Of a stretch of 64,000 bases of DNA, positions 11,870 to 23,361 are shown in pieces; within the stretch, counting starts at the first letter, position 1, and each line of letters opens with the position of its first letter. The stretch comes from Dasypus novemcinctus (taxonomy: Eukaryota > Chordata > Mammalia > Cingulata > Dasypodidae), in contig NC_080676.1 of assembly GCF_030445035.2 (NCBI RefSeq), forward strand, positions 9,710,940-9,774,939, in the 5' to 3' direction. Position numbers and translations under genes: made by a program. A model generated the notes under the pieces. It was not told the DNA's origin. It did no database searches and was given only the letters and a program-made list of their open reading frames with translations.

Positions 11870-12799
11870 TGTTAGTTTCCTGGGGCCACCCTAACAAGTA
11901 ATCATAAACCTGGCAGCTTAAAACAATACAAATTATCTTATAGTTCCAGAGATTGGAAGTCCAACATGGGTCTCACTGGCCAAAAATCAAGGTGTCTGCT
12001 GCTTTCTGTTCCTTCTAGAGACCCTGAGGGACAATCTGTTTCCCTGCCATTTCCAGCTTCTAGAGGCTGCCTGCTGAGACCAGCTCAGCAGTAGGTTTGC
12101 ACGAAGGGAAGGTGACTCAGAAGTGAAGAAATAGAAGGACGGAAAGAAAGACACGAGAGGAAATAAATATGGGACCAGGGGACTCACAGCTTCTGAAACT
12201 GAGAGCCTCAGCCCGAGTTTCCACATCGTATTTATTTAGGAACTAACAAGCAGCTGTTTGTTATTTACTATAATAAGGGACAGGTGCAACATTTACGATA
12301 ATAAAGTACAGGTCATACAAAGTTCAAATGCCTCCTTATGCAAACATTTTTTCGTGCTGACCAGACAGTGTTCCATCTAGTCAAGGCCCGGTGTTCCTAA
12401 TCCCGCACTTTTTGTCTGCATTATGGAAACGTTTCAGCTTTAAACCATGTTCCTTACTGTTTTCCCACAACAGCTGCCCACATTCCTTGGCTCATGGCCC
12501 CCTTACTCCATCTTCAAAGCCAACAATGTTTCATCTCTTTGACCCTCTTTCTCTCACATCCCTCTTTCTTACTGACTAAGTGCTGGATAGGTCCTCTGCT
12601 TTTAAGGACCCCTGGATTACATTGGGCCCACCAGGGTAATCCAGGACAGTCTTCCCATCTCAAGGTCCATAGCCGTAACCACTTCTGCAAAGTCTCTTTA
12701 GCCATGTAAAGTCCTGTATTCACAGGTTCTGGGGATTAGGACATCAACACCTTTACTTGGAGGGTGGGGGAGTGGGGGTGGATTATCCTGCCTTCCACA
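11870..12799 (-). mobile_element. MaLR LTR fossil (MLT1D-like), split by a younger LTR
   Basis: On the + strand the reversed MLT1 order starts TGTTAGTTTCCTGGGGCC, passes GGCAGCTTAAAACAATAC and a CCATTTCCAGCTTCTAGAGG block, and resumes after the insertion with CATTCCTTGGCTCATGGCC and GTTCTGGGGATTAGGACATC. It is ancient, broken, and carries no internal gene. Its continuity on both sides of 12072-12472 fixes the edges of the inserted LTR. Confidence 0.8.
12072..12472 (-). mobile_element. Solo LTR fossil, ERV2/ERVK-like by target size
   Basis: The 401-bp insert runs TGCTGAGACC...CCCACAACA and so has TG/CA ends. It is flanked by exact GCTGCC copies at 12066-12071 and 12473-12478. A 6-bp duplication is typical of class II (ERVK-like) integrations. 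Read on the minus strand it starts TGTTGTGGG and carries an AATAAA-type signal near 12230, supporting minus orientation. No internal viral sequence remains. Because it sits inside the MaLR LTR, it is the younger of the two. Confidence 0.75.
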
Positions 12800-13935
12800 A
12801 CTGTGGTGGCAAGAAGCCCTATGTTGGTCCTAGGGAAGAAATAAGGTCTTTTTCCACCTTCCCAAGACAGTATTTCTAGATGCTCCTTGTCATCAAAGGA
12901 TCTAGGCTTTACTCTGGATTTCCAAGAGTTATCAACCGCCTCTAGATGTACTAACGAGCACTTTTGCCAAAAAAGAAACCAGATAAGCCTGTGTTTGGGT
13001 GGGTTGAAAAGGTGGGACACACACTCTGGATGGACATCTGGCATGGGAAGAAGCACAGTGGGATATGCTTCTGAGATGGCAGCATATCAAAGATAATGGC
13101 TTTGGGAAGGCGGGAAACACAGATATGGAGTGATCAGAGGGTCGTCTTTATGGAAGGTCCATGGGCCTGGGTGGCCGATATTCATTCAGTAGCTATAATG
13201 ATTATGAAAATAGTAAAGTTCTCCACACACATACCATCCCAGCCACCTCAGGTCCTCCTCCCCACAACTGAAAAGGGAACACAGACCTTCTAAGGGACCC
13301 CCAGGCCCTGCCCTGTGCTAACAACCATTCTGATTGGGTGTTGTCTATGTTAAATGTCATACTTTGCCTATTACTTTTAGCTACAAGGAGCAATGAGAGT
13401 GGAGATGACCTCAGACTGAAAGGATTGACTCTTTCTGACAGGTGGGAGTCTGGAGTAGGATGACCCTCTTTCAGGGACATGGAACAGTTTCTTGCTAATT
13501 GTCTCCAGATCTTCATGCCCTAGTGGCATCTCCCATTTTCTGATGACATGATTAGATTCCCATTTTTGAGATGCACCTACCATCTCTCAGTTGGCCACCT
13601 TCGAGCAGCACTTCTGTAATGAGAGACAAAGGCAGGACCCTAACAGACCAATATCAGACTTCCTGCCAAGCTTGGCTTCTCAGTGCCTGAGCTGGTTCTA
13701 ATTTAACTTGAAAAATAAAGAAACGTGATCTTACTATGGAAGCAATTCTTAATTGTGACACACTTCACAATATACCAGTATATGTTTAATCTTAGAGGCA
13801 TGAGATTAACACTGCAGGTAGAATGATCCTGTTTATTTTGTGACTCCTTATGGTAGAAACTAAACTTCAGATTCACCTTTGATGGTCTGCTTCTCTCATC
13901 CTTGACATCCAATTGAACTCAAAGACCAGTGAAGA
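12800..13935. other. Unassigned intergenic sequence
   Basis: No gene or clear repeat recognised. Open frames up to about 105 codons exist on both strands and overlap one another. Confidence 0.4.
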
Positions 13936-14095
13936 AACAAGGTCTGGAACCAGGGAGGGATGATGAATTCCATTTTAGACATGTTGAGTTTGAGGCTCCT
14001 GAGGGCCATCTGGTAGGCAATAGTATAGGGGCCTGAAGTTCAGGAAAGAGATCTGGCTGGAGATCTAAATATTTGACCTCAACGGTTCAAGGAAT
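13936..14095 (+). mobile_element. L2-like relic
   Basis: Contains the phrase TTAGACATGTTGAGTTTGAG followed by a GAGGGCCATCTGGTAGGC block, CTGAAGTTCAGG and GATCTGGCTGGAGATCTAAA. This is the order of a frequent mammal-wide element usually annotated L2. Strand is given as read; the orientation relative to L2 is not certain. Confidence 0.5.
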
Positions 14096-14459
14096 AGAAT
14101 TTGTTGATTATTCTAAAGCTCACCTCGAGGTGTATTTAGAATTCCCATGGTTCTGCCTATCCCCAGCAGGTGGAGGCAGGATGGGCCCATGCAGTCCTTG
14201 ACAATATGGTCTCGGATGGTCTAAATTCATCCATCTGTACTGATGCCCCCTGGGATGGCCACCACCCACACCAGTTTAGCACTCAGCTGCCCCTCGATCC
14301 TCTCCATCTTCTTTGGCCCCTTTAGATATGACAGCTCTTTCCATTTCTTCATGCCAAGAACTTACTATCTCCACAAGGCTCCACTGGGGAAAGGAGTGCA
14401 GGTCCCCTTTCTCTGTAGGATCCACCAGCACCCACATTCACATAATCTTTCACCTCTCC
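14096..14459. other. Unassigned intergenic sequence
   Basis: Nothing recognised between the L2 and MIR relics. A 112-codon frame from 14243 runs on into the MIR and has no domain. Confidence 0.4.
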
Positions 14460-14632
14460 CTGAGTCTTGGAACCGGACAACCTGGGTTGGAATCCTGACT
14501 TTGCCAGAAGCTAACTGTGTGACCTCAGATGCTCTCCTAGGAACTAGGGTTGATTATGCCTGCCCCACAGGGCCATTGTAGGGCTGAAATGCATTGATAT
14601 AAGGCACTTGGAACAGTGCCTGGATGTCAAAG
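14460..14632 (+). mobile_element. MIR SINE relic
   Basis: MIR landmarks occur in order: CCTGGGTTGGAATCCTGAC, GCTAACTGTGTGACCTCAG, a GTAGGGCTGAAATGC block, and CACTTGGAACAGTGCCTGG. Confidence 0.8.
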
Positions 14633-15180
14633 GCTTTTCTCCTCTGCCTGATTCCTGCTGACTCAAGAGAGAAGGGAGAGCTTGGACCCCAGGGTGTTGC
14701 CTATGCTGGGAAAAGGTGAACACTGGTCCATGGGGGATGCAGGGATGTGAGCATGAAGAATGGCCGGGTGGAGTTCTGCTCCAGGCAGCAGCTCATTCTC
14801 TCCTGCAGTGTCGAAAGCTGATCATACCTCAAGCTGCGAGGATAGACTTCTCTTTCCCAAAGCCCATTCGTTTGTTGCATTTGAGAATATAGTCCTTCTG
14901 TGAACTCGACTTTGTGTGCACTAATAATCCTGGCCTTGTTATCTAAGGAAAGTGTTCTCCTGCCTCTTCCCAGGGTTTCCATCTCTTAGCTTCCCTGCAT
15001 TGGCACATTCCTTCTCCTTAAGCTCAATCAAGCTGCTTTAGTGTGTAGTGTGTGGTGTGTGGCGGGGTGGGGAGGTCAGAGGATGGGAGCCCTTCACCTG
15101 TCTCAAGTGCCCGATTAGTGCCTAACACACAATAGGTTCCCAGTGTTAGTTTCCTTCCCTGTCCCTTCCATGCTGATTCT
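14633..15180. other. Unassigned sequence with a short GT-rich run
   Basis: Nothing recognised except a GTGTGTAGTGTGTGGTGTGT simple-repeat-like run near 15040-15065 and a weak MIR/L2-like end near 15115-15145. Confidence 0.4.
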
Positions 15181-15183
15181 TTT

Positions 15184-15602
15184 TTTTACCTAAAGATTTA
15201 TTTATCCCTCTCACCCCCATCCCCACCCCCCACCCCCCGTTGTCTGCTCTCTGTGTCCATTCACTGTGTGTTCTTCTGTGTCTGCTTGTCTTCTCTTTAG
15301 GTGGCACTGGGAACCGATCCTGGGACCTTCTGGAGTGGGAGAGAGGCGCTCAATCTCTTGTGCCACCTCAGCTCCCTGGTCTGCTGTGCCTCTTATTGTC
15401 TCTCCTCTGTGTCTCTTTTTGTTACGTCATCTTGCTGCACCAGCACTCCGCGTGGGCCAGCACTCCGCATGGGCCAGCTCTTCACGCAGGCCAATTCTCC
15501 ACATGGGCCAGCATGCCTTCACCAGGAGGCCCTGGGAATCAAAGCCTGGACCTCCCGTATAGTAGATGGGAGCCCAATCACTCGAGCCACATCCGCTTCC
15601 CT
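15184..15602 (-). mobile_element. Dimeric tRNA-derived SINE (armadillo DAS type)
   Basis: Read on the minus strand it begins GGAAGCGGATGTGGCTCGAG and has a tRNA-like head with a degenerate B-box. Next comes a spacer of repeated GGCCCACGCGGAGTGCTGG-like units, a second head (GAGCTGAGGTGGCACAAGAG), then a CAGACAAC G-rich stretch and an A-rich end. The + strand shows the tail first (TTTTTTTACC). Several open frames of 60-170 codons here are by-products of the GC-rich SINE body and are not genes. Confidence 0.85.
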
Positions 15603-15957
15603 CCCTGCCCATCCTAGCAGCTTTGTTCCCCTCAGGTCCTGCCCCACCAAATCATTATGGCAATTTAAACCCCGCTCCTGGGTGTTCCAAGGTCACCCAG
15701 GGGGCAGGAACACCGCCACTGAGAGCCCTCGACTCGGAGGAGTGTGTGCGGCAGGCAAGGCCTGTCCCCAGCTGGGCCTGGGGCGGCAGTTTCTGGCTTC
15801 CTGAGGCCACTATGTAGGAAGAAGTTTCCCCACCGGGAGCCACTGCTCTAAGCAGAGACTGTGCTTTCTTACCAAACCAAACAGTCCAAGCCTTCCCGTC
15901 TCTCCACAGCTCGTGCTCTTCAAGCGTGGGCTGTGTTACGCCCAAGGCGCGCTTACC
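15603..15957. other. Unassigned GC-rich sequence
   Basis: Moderately GC-rich with no recognised repeat or gene, and not dense enough in CpG to call an island. Confidence 0.35.
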
Positions 15958-16111
15958 GCAGGGGTTCCCCACCCTGGCTGTACACTGCAACCACAGGGAA
16001 CCTTTAAGAAAACACTGATGTCTGCGTCTCACCCCCGAGACTAGGTTGGCCTGTGCACACAGATATTTGAATAATAAGTTCCAAGGTAATTAGCTGGACT
16101 TCATAATTCCT
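15958..16111 (+). mobile_element. hAT-Charlie MITE relic (MER5-like)
   Basis: The run GTTCCCCACCCTGGCTGTAC, GGAACCTTTAAGAAAACACT, GATGTCTGCGTCTCACCCCC and GATATTTGAATAATAAG follows a common nonautonomous Charlie-type element. No coding potential. Confidence 0.5.
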
Positions 16112-17124
16112 AGCAGGATTCTTTTCTTTTCGCTGTGGTGGGGGAAGAATGCAGCAGCATTAAAATAAAATTTCCCGTTGACAGAAGCTTCCTCGTTGGC
16201 CCCTTTCCCCTTTAATTTACTGTACTTTCTCCTTTTCTTCCTTCTACCCATTTTTATTAAAATTATTTGAAATTAATTGTATAGTTCCCTTCCATGCATC
16301 CAAGCTATTATTCCATTGCCGTAAACAGTGGAGATGAAAAAGGGCAGCACACTCTACAGGCTCTTAAAGTTTTCATTTACTCTTGGCTTAAAGTCTTGCC
16401 CGACAGAGGGAGAGTTAGGGGCAGGTGCTCAGGAAACAGGAAATGAGTGAATGCCCCGCCCAGCCCGGCTGGGCTGAGACTGGCCCACTCCACGTAGCGG
16501 GCCCTCAGCATTTTCTAGAAAGCACAGACTGAAGGCGTTTCTGCGGCCTCTCAGACTTTCTGGGTTTCCTTCAGGGCTTAATGCTGACATCTGAAAGGAG
16601 GCCAAGACTGAAGCCTTCTCCATATATCCTGTCGCTTTCAGAAAACAAAGGCACCATCTACTACAAATGCTTTATCCTGCCATCTGCCAGGCAGAAATTA
16701 GTGAGGGAAAACAGCCAGCTCAGCGCATCCACCACGAGTTTTTATAAAGGAAAAACTGAATAATTGTTCTTCGTTATTTGTGAAGCCTAGGTTTCAGAAT
16801 ATTATTCTTATGCAGTGTCATGGAATTTACCAAAGAGTACTAAACTTAGGTGTCAGTAGTTTACAAAGGCACACCACTTATGAGTTACATCTCAGTGGGT
16901 TGCACGGTCTTATGCAGTTGTGGGAACTATAGTTGTGCATCGTAGACTATGAGCTCCTAGTGTTAAGATTAGAGATAAATTGAGTGTAAAGGAAACTGTT
17001 TCCATGTCCAAAGGTGACTAGCTGAAGTGTTTTCCTAATTTCAAAACCAAAAAATATCATATAATTGATAAGCAAAAGTTTATGGCTCATTTGAAGCCAA
17101 TCTTAATTTATTAAGATCATCCTG
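16112..17124. other. Unassigned intergenic sequence
   Basis: No gene or confident repeat recognised. Confidence 0.4.
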
Positions 17125-17538
17125 GCGGCGGACTTGGCCCAGTGGTTAGGGCGTCTGTCTACCACATGGGAGGTCCACGGTTCAAACCCTAGGCCTCCTT
17201 GACCCGTGTGGAGCTGGCCCACGTGCAGTGCTGATGTGCGCAAGGAGTGCCCTGCCACGCAGGGGTGTCCCCCGCATAGGGGAGCCCCACGCACAAGGAG
17301 TGTGCCCCATAAGGAGCGCCGCCCCCAGCACGAAGGAAAGTGCAGCCTGCCCAGGAATGGTGCTGCACACACAGAGAGTTGACACACAAGATGACACAAC
17401 AAAAAGAAACACAGATTCCCGTGCCGCTGACAACAACAGAAGCAGACAAAGACGACGCAGCAAATAGACACAGAGAAGAGACAACGGGGGTGGAGGGGTA
17501 GGGGAGAGAAATAAATAAAATAAATCTTTTTTAAAAAA
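17125..17538 (+). mobile_element. Long tRNA-derived SINE (armadillo DAS-III type)
   Basis: The head GCGGCGGACTTGGCCCAGTG contains an A-box match. The B-box GGTTCAAACCC follows at about 17179-17189. The body has the characteristic GTGTCCCCCGCATAGGGGAG and CAGCCTGCCCAGGAATGGTG phrases, the CACAACAAAAAGAAACACAG segment, then GACAACAACAGAAGCAGACA and an AAATAAATAAAATAAATC tail. It holds the full ~55-base segment that the copies at 35482 and 42954 lack. I could not see a clean target duplication. Confidence 0.9.
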
Positions 17539-17542
17539 TCCC

Positions 17543-17563
17543 ATATATATATATATATATAAC
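17543..17563. repeat. (AT)n microsatellite
   Basis: A run of AT dinucleotides directly follows the SINE tail, a usual place for such repeats to grow. Confidence 0.9.
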
Positions 17564-17699
17564 GATCGTCCTTGCTGACCCGCCTAAGGCTGTGATTCTA
17601 ATTTGTTCTCAGTACACATAATTGCCGAGCTATACACGAAGATTGCTAGTCATAGTATATATTTAAGCTAAGGGATGCCCAAACTGTAGAATACAATGA

Positions 17700-18165
17700 G
17701 CATAGTGTACAGGCCCTGGGCCTATTTGCTTTCAGATCCACTCTTCTCTCTCCCCCTGCTCTGCTCTGAATCTCAGGAGAGCTGACCCCAGCATCCCCAG
17801 GTTGCCTGGATCCCAGTTGGGCCCATCCAATGAGAGGCAGTAGAAGGTGGGAGGAAGGAAAAGCGAGGGTGTTTCTCCCAAGACTCTCTGCCTCGGATGG
17901 TCTCTGTTAGCGCTGTAGCATGGCTAGTCTGTGCCAGAGGGGCCTGCCATGGTCCCAGCTCCATCCTGCTGCCAGCCCCTGGGATCTGGTAACACCATCT
18001 GTCTGTACCTCCAGCCCATGATTGGGAGTGGTTTCTCACTGTTGCTAATCTAAGCTGCTCGGATTCTCATGCCCTGCAGAACCAATTCCCTGTATTAAAT
18101 TCCCTTTGTTTTAAACACTTGGAGTGGCTTCTCTTGCTCTGGTTAGACCCTGACTGATACATATG
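17700..18165 (+). mobile_element. LTR-like relic, class uncertain
   Basis: The 3' part reads ATTAAATTCCCTTTGTTTTA, then TTGGAGTGGCTTCTCTTGC and ACCCTGACTGATACA, an arrangement (poly(A)-signal-like motif, short downstream stretch, CA end) seen in mammalian LTR relics. The 5' boundary is a guess and no target duplication was found. Broken and non-coding. Confidence 0.35.
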
Positions 18166-19011
18166 TCATGGTTACACACATTCGTCTTTAACATGATGAG
18201 CTATTAGCAAATTCCTTAATTAAGGTTGTGGTCACCGAGCTATTATTACCTGTAATTATTTGTTTGGCAGGTGGTTTCTTAATCTATTGAAGTTATTACT
18301 TTTCAATAAAATGTTTTAAATGCTTAAGTTTCACAAATGCCTGTGAATTTCACCATTCTGAGCTTCAAAGCGGTAGCCTCCTTTTGCTCAATAGGTTCAT
18401 ATGACAAATGTAATGGAAATAGTGAATCATAAGGCAACAAATGATTGTTGTTCAAAGAACTGCTGCCGTATTTTGCCAAAATAGCTCTTATTCATTCCTG
18501 AGCTAATATACACACTGACTTCCAGCAACAGCGTCATGGAAGAATGATCTGGTAGTTGTTACAGGAAAGTGCTCATAATAACTTTTAGAACTTGGAAGTA
18601 ATTTACATCTCTCTAAGTGACTTATTTTTATCATGAGTTATAATATCTTTCCTGAACCTTTGCCCAAAATGATCTCTCCTACTGACTGCAAGTTCAAATC
18701 AACTGTATCATTCCAGGAGAACGCATTTGTAAACCATCTTCTAAGATCCCTTAGCTAAGAATAAATCTCTTAGGATAACACTTTCTTCCATCCCTCCCTT
18801 ATTTTGTCTAAGTTTAAAGGACCCTACAAGTGCAAAAACAAACAAAAAAACAAAACAGGTACTAAAAGAACTAGAATTTCAAACACGGAGCCTGTTCCTG
18901 TATCTGTCAAGAGGGTATATAAGCATCTGATCAAAGATGACGGATCATGCTTGATTTTATCCTCACCAAGACCGACTAAAATGATAGCAAAGGCATTTCA
19001 AAGGTAATAAA
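18166..19011. other. Unassigned AT-rich sequence
   Basis: No gene or repeat recognised. An A-rich stretch (CAAAAACAAACAAAAAAACA-like) near 18832-18856 lies inside a 67-codon open frame that I regard as chance. Confidence 0.4.
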
Positions 19012-19608
19012 TGTCAAAAAGGGTGCTGATGCAAAGTACTAGAAATCTGTTGGTTTTTATAAAGGGTATTTCTTTGGGGTAGAAGCTTACAGTCACAAGA
19101 CCTAACGAGCCCAACTCAAGGTACCATACGAGGTACTTCCTCACCAAATGTCTTTTGCCACGTGTTGAAGCAAGATGGCGGGTAATGTCTGTAGGCAGGA
19201 GGACTCGTTTCTTTCTGGGCTCAGCTGCTCTGTTCTCTTCACAAGGTCAGCCACAGACTCTCAGGCGAATGGCTCACCTCTCTTCCCGCGGCCGCAGGAT
19301 CAAAGTTCGTTCCTCTTTTGGGTCTGTGGAGTTCTCTCCATTCCTCTGTCTGTCATCACTGGTGTGTTTACTTCTGTGACTCCTTGATTGAGTGTCCATT
19401 TATAGAGCCCACCAAGGGGACAGGGACTCAAACTGAGTCGCCCTAATAACGTGGTAGAATCAAAACCCTAATCTTAACGTAATGTAATCAAACCATCTCA
19501 GCTGAATCTAATATAATCAAAGCATATCAGGCCCAGAGGAACAGACCAGTTTACAAACATAATCAAATATCTCTTTATGGAATTCATCAATAGTATCGAA
19601 CTGCCACA
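19012..19608 (-). mobile_element. LTR fossil with visible TATA and poly(A) regions
   Basis: Read on the minus strand it opens TGTGGCAGTTCGATACTATTG-like and passes GTTTGTAAACTGGTCTG. It carries CTATAAATGGACACTCAATC as a TATA region and ends near AAATACCCTTTATAAAAACC. The order fits an endogenous retrovirus LTR. No flanking gag, pol or env was seen, so it is probably solitary. The class is unknown because no clear target duplication is visible, and the left edge at 19012 is inferred from a TG dinucleotide. Confidence 0.5.
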
Positions 19609-20060
19609 CCCAGTAACGGTGGAGGAACTCTTGATAGATGAGTGACGGCGGACAGTGGATGGAGGAGTGGTGGCAGAAGAGAGAGGACAGAGGAAGCGAA
19701 ATCTAGATTACACAAGTGGAGGGATGGTGGGGCAGTAGAGCCCAAAAGGAAACCTTATGCCAAGCAGAACTTGGGAGACCAGGCAGTTCAGAAATACCTG
19801 CTGAGTGAGTGATGGGCTGGAACATGGTGAATGATAAACCACCACAAAGGAGCAGGCCACCTCTCATCCCACTCGGCAGCAGCTAGGCCCCCCACACACA
19901 CCTTCAGAAAAACCCTCAACAACGTTGTTCTCCTCTCTATAAAATGTAACACCCCTGATATGCTGGCGTTTAGCAACCCCCAAGCCAAATAGCTGGGTCT
20001 CAGTAGTCATAATGATAGTAGTAGGAAAGGCTAATAATTAAAAAGCACTGTAATGAATAC
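19609..20060. other. Unassigned intergenic sequence
   Basis: Nothing recognised. Confidence 0.4.
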
Positions 20061-20061
20061 A

Positions 20062-20195
20062 TTATATATTAATTCATTTAATGTTTACAACAACTTTAGG
20101 AAGAAACTGAAGCACAGAGTGGCTAGGTAACTTACCTAGGATCACACAGCAAGTAACTGGCAGAGCTAGATCATGCTAAGCCATCAATTCATGAG
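20062..20195 (-). mobile_element. MIR SINE relic
   Basis: Reversed MIR phrases are in order: TTCATTTAATGTTTACAAC, GAAACTGAAGCACAGAGTGG, TAGGATCACACAGCAAGTA and CTGGCAGAGCTAG. Confidence 0.75.
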
Positions 20196-20504
20196 ACTCA
20201 TCCAGGCACAAGAAATACATTTAATTTGCATCTTATGGCCTCATTCTGAAGTAAAGACAGCCAAAGATGAACAGTTATTTGAGGACAGGCTGCAACTTGA
20301 GAATGATAGATAAAATGGCAAATTGTTATCTGCTATAATTCATTCCAATAAGATGTGAAGAAGTCCCAAATAGGAATTTGATTATCTAGAAAGAATTATG
20401 GCTTAAATGGAAATTAAATAACTAAACCAGTAATTTATTTCATTCTTCGAGATTATTATATCTAATAGTTAGAGCTTTAATATAAAAATTAGATTATTAT
20501 AGTT

Positions 20505-21435
20505 AATTTCTCATCTATTTGAATTGTTATTTACATTCATAAATGTTTGTTGCTATGCTATTTTTTATAATTGATTATATTAAATCTAATATATTAAATG
20601 GCCTTGCACTGTCTTTTAAAATTTGTAATTTCTTTCAATCTATTTTTCTATTTATTTTACAATTTTACAAAAAAGGACTTTTTAAAAAAAGATCTATTTA
20701 TTTCTACCCCTCTCTCTGCTCTCTGTGTCCATTTGCTGTGTGTTCTTCTGCATCTGCTTATACTTCATTAGATGGCTCTGGGAACCGATCCTGGGACATT
20801 CCAGAGTGGGAGAAAGGCAATCATTCTCTTGTGCCACCTCAGCTCCCTGATGTGCTTCATCTCTTATTATTTCTCCTCTATCTCTCTTTTTGTTGAGCCA
20901 TCTTGCTGTGCCAGCTCTTCATGTAGGCCAGCACTCCTGAGCATACTCCACACAGGCCAGCACTCCGTGGGGGCCAGCTCACCACGCGGGCTACTTGCCT
21001 CCACCAGGAGGCCTTGGGCATCGAACCCTGGACCCCCAAATGGTAGACAGGAGCCCAATTGCTTAAGCCACATCTGCTTCCCCAATACAGGATAGCTGAA
21101 AAAAGAAGAAGCCATTGATTATACACTTTGCCTAGATCATGTGACTATATCTCAATAAAACTACCTAATCAACAAATAAATAATTGTGCAGGAATAGCCA
21201 GAAATAGCAGCTATGTACAGCAAGGGAAAAAGAGAAATTAAGAGGTGAGGAATTTTCTTGTGTGTTTGTCTGGTGTTTGTTTATTATTATTATTGTTAAA
21301 TAATAAAAATGCTTTAATAATGATTGAAATGATGAATGCACAACTGTGTGATTATACCAAATTCCATTGATTGTATACTTTAGCTAAATTGTATGCTTTA
21401 TTAATAAGTACCAATAAAATTGATTTGTTTAAAAA
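20505..21435 (+). mobile_element. Xenarthran L1 3' UTR copy, split by a SINE
   Basis: The sequence before and after the SINE at 20683-21082 aligns by eye with 37560-38620: AATGGCCTTGCACTGTC, TATTTTACAATTTTACAA, GTGACTATATCTCAATAAAA, AATAGCCAGAAATAGCAG, GATGAATGCACAACTGTG and ACCAATAAAATTGATTTG followed by an A-run. The last phrases are a typical L1 3' end. Both copies lack ORF2, so they are short 5'-truncated insertions. Confidence 0.65.
20683..21082 (-). mobile_element. Dimeric tRNA-derived SINE (armadillo DAS type)
   Basis: The + strand starts with the tail TTTTTAAAAAAAGATC and contains the second head in reverse (TGTGCCACCTCAGCTCCC) and the first head in reverse (GCCACATCTGCTTCCCC). It is the same architecture as the copy at 15184-15602. 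It interrupts an L1 3' copy whose sister at 37560 lacks it at this point. Confidence 0.85.
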
Positions 21436-21625
21436 AAAAATGATCCCAAAGAAAAGAGTAAAGACTGGACACAGAAAGGGGGAAAGACACCACCAACTAG
21501 TATCCTCTGAGAAATCTGAGAAGACATTGTATCCTACAAGAATGTGAAGCAAAGAAAAAGTAACAATCAGAGAACTGTGAAGAGGCACTGGAAATTTAAA
21601 ATACATTTGTTAAAAAGTCAAAAGA

Positions 21626-22032
21626 GGGAAGTGGATTTGGCCCAATGGATAGGGCGTCCGCCTACCGCATGGGAGGTCTGTGGTTCAAACCCCGGCCTCC
21701 TTGACCCGTGTGGAGCTGGCCCACGCCCAGTGATGATGCGCGCAAGGAGTGCTGTGCCACGCAGGGGTGTCCCCCCCATAGGGGAGCCCCATGTGCAAGG
21801 AGTGCACCCCGTAAGGAGAACCACCCAGCGTGAAAGAAAGTGCAGCCTGCCCAAGAATGGTGCCGCACACACGGAGAGCTGATACAACAAGATGACACAG
21901 GGAAAAGAAACACAGATTCCCAATGCCGCTGATAAGGATAGAAGTGGTCACAGAAGCACACACAGCAAATGGACACAGAGAGCAGACAACTGGGGGGGAG
22001 GCGGGGAAGGGGCGAGAAATTTTAAAAAAAAA
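21626..22032 (+). mobile_element. Long tRNA-derived SINE (armadillo DAS-III type)
   Basis: Head GGAAGTGGATTTGGCCCAAT, B-box GGTTCAAACCC near 21682, then body phrases GTGTCCCCCCCATAGGGGAG and CAGCCTGCCCAAGAATGGTG. The segment with GATACAACAAGATGACACAG is present, so it belongs to the non-deleted form. Ends in a G-rich stretch and an A-run. Confidence 0.9.
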
Positions 22033-22379
22033 ACAATAGAAACATTGAAATATAAATTCAAAGAATATTTCAGAGAAAATCATAGAGTCATAGAGGGCTA
22101 ATCCAGAATGTTCCACATCTGACTAATAGAAGTTACAGAAAGAGAAAGTAGACAATGGGAAATACAAGGCATTTTCCATAGCTGAAGGACAAGAGATTCC
22201 TAGACATGTCATCACTGAATTTATACATTAGGGATAAAGAAAAGACCTTCAATGACATTTACAATCTGTTCTGGGACCAAAGCTAAGCCCGTTGTGCTCT
22301 TTCTATAGGCTATGTCTAGAAGCTGAAAATGAGTAACAGTTTAAATTATTGTTAAAGTATTGTTTGCCACAGGGCTAGT
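22033..22379. other. Unassigned intergenic sequence
   Basis: Nothing recognised. Confidence 0.4.
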
Positions 22380-22880
22380 AATCAGTATGATTTCTTTTCT
22401 TGTATAGCTTTTTTGCTTTTCTCAGGAGTTTTTATTTGCCTTTCTGAGTTTCTTTGCCATTATTTTATTCTCAAATTTATCTAATCTCTTTTTCTAATTG
22501 GGCATTCTACCAAATCCCCCGCTTTGTCCCTTAGATCTCCCCTGCTACAATTTGGACAACTTGCCCTCTTGCTTCCTGTGCAGTAATCACCCAGTATTTT
22601 CACTGGCTTAAACTGTTTCCCCGATCCTATATTTTGCTCTTTTCAGCCTTATTTCTTTGGTTTGCAGAAACTGATCTTCTTTAGAAAGGATGTATTGGTG
22701 ATAAATTTTCTTTGGTCTTGTTTTCAATTCTTACATTTAATTGATACTTAGCTAGAAATAGAATTTTAGTTTGAAACAGTTTTTTTCTTAGAATACTGAA
22801 AAATGCTTTCTCATATCCAGTGTTACTGATAGCAGGTCTGATCCCATTCAAATTATTGTTTTTCATTGGCAAGCTCATTT
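22380..22880 (-). mobile_element. Old L1 fragment
   Basis: T-rich + strand phrases such as CTTAGCTAGAAATAGAATTT, AGTTTGAAACAGTTTTTTTC and TGCTTTCTCATATCCAGTG recall reversed L1 coding sequence (compare CTTGGCTGGAAGTTTTTC near 31300). No frame survives. The call is by resemblance only. Confidence 0.35.
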
Positions 22881-23361
22881 CTTTCCCCTACCCCCACCCT
22901 TTTAAAAAGGATGGATCATGCAATAGCAATATAAGCATATTCTTTAAAGTACAGAGATAGCTGCCAGAAGAAATATCTTAAAAAGTAATAAATGGCTGCC
23001 TCTGCAGATAGAACTGGGGAAGTCAGGAAACCATGGCTTTTATTTTTTCCTTAACATGCATTACTATATTGATAAAAATCTTAATATTATAAAACATGGA
23101 CTGCAAAACTATGCAGGGGAAAACAATGCAGAAAAGGAGGAGAAAGATTATTACACAAATCAGGGTTTTATTAGCTCTGGGCAGGGAGTTGGAAGTGCCC
23201 AGGACTCAGGAAGGGGCACGCTGGGGGATCCTAGAGAGCTGGCCATGCTCTTGTACTTGGCTTGGAAGGCAATTCTGCATGTGCTTTTTGTCTATCCTTT
23301 TAGTGGTGCATATATGTCTTAGGGATTCTGATTCAAAAATTTTTTTTAAAAAGAGCTATTC
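22881..23361. other. Unassigned intergenic sequence
   Basis: Nothing recognised. Open frames near 23056-23377 overlap in two phases and resemble no family. Confidence 0.4.

Noticed and set aside
15240-15804. Several overlapping frames of 60-167 codons
   Set aside because: They arise from the GC-rich body of a minus-strand SINE and recur at other SINE copies.
17125-17195. tRNA-like heads that could be called tRNA genes
   Set aside because: A- and B-box motifs belong to SINE heads; body and A-rich tail follow, and no cloverleaf with a matching acceptor stem was supported.
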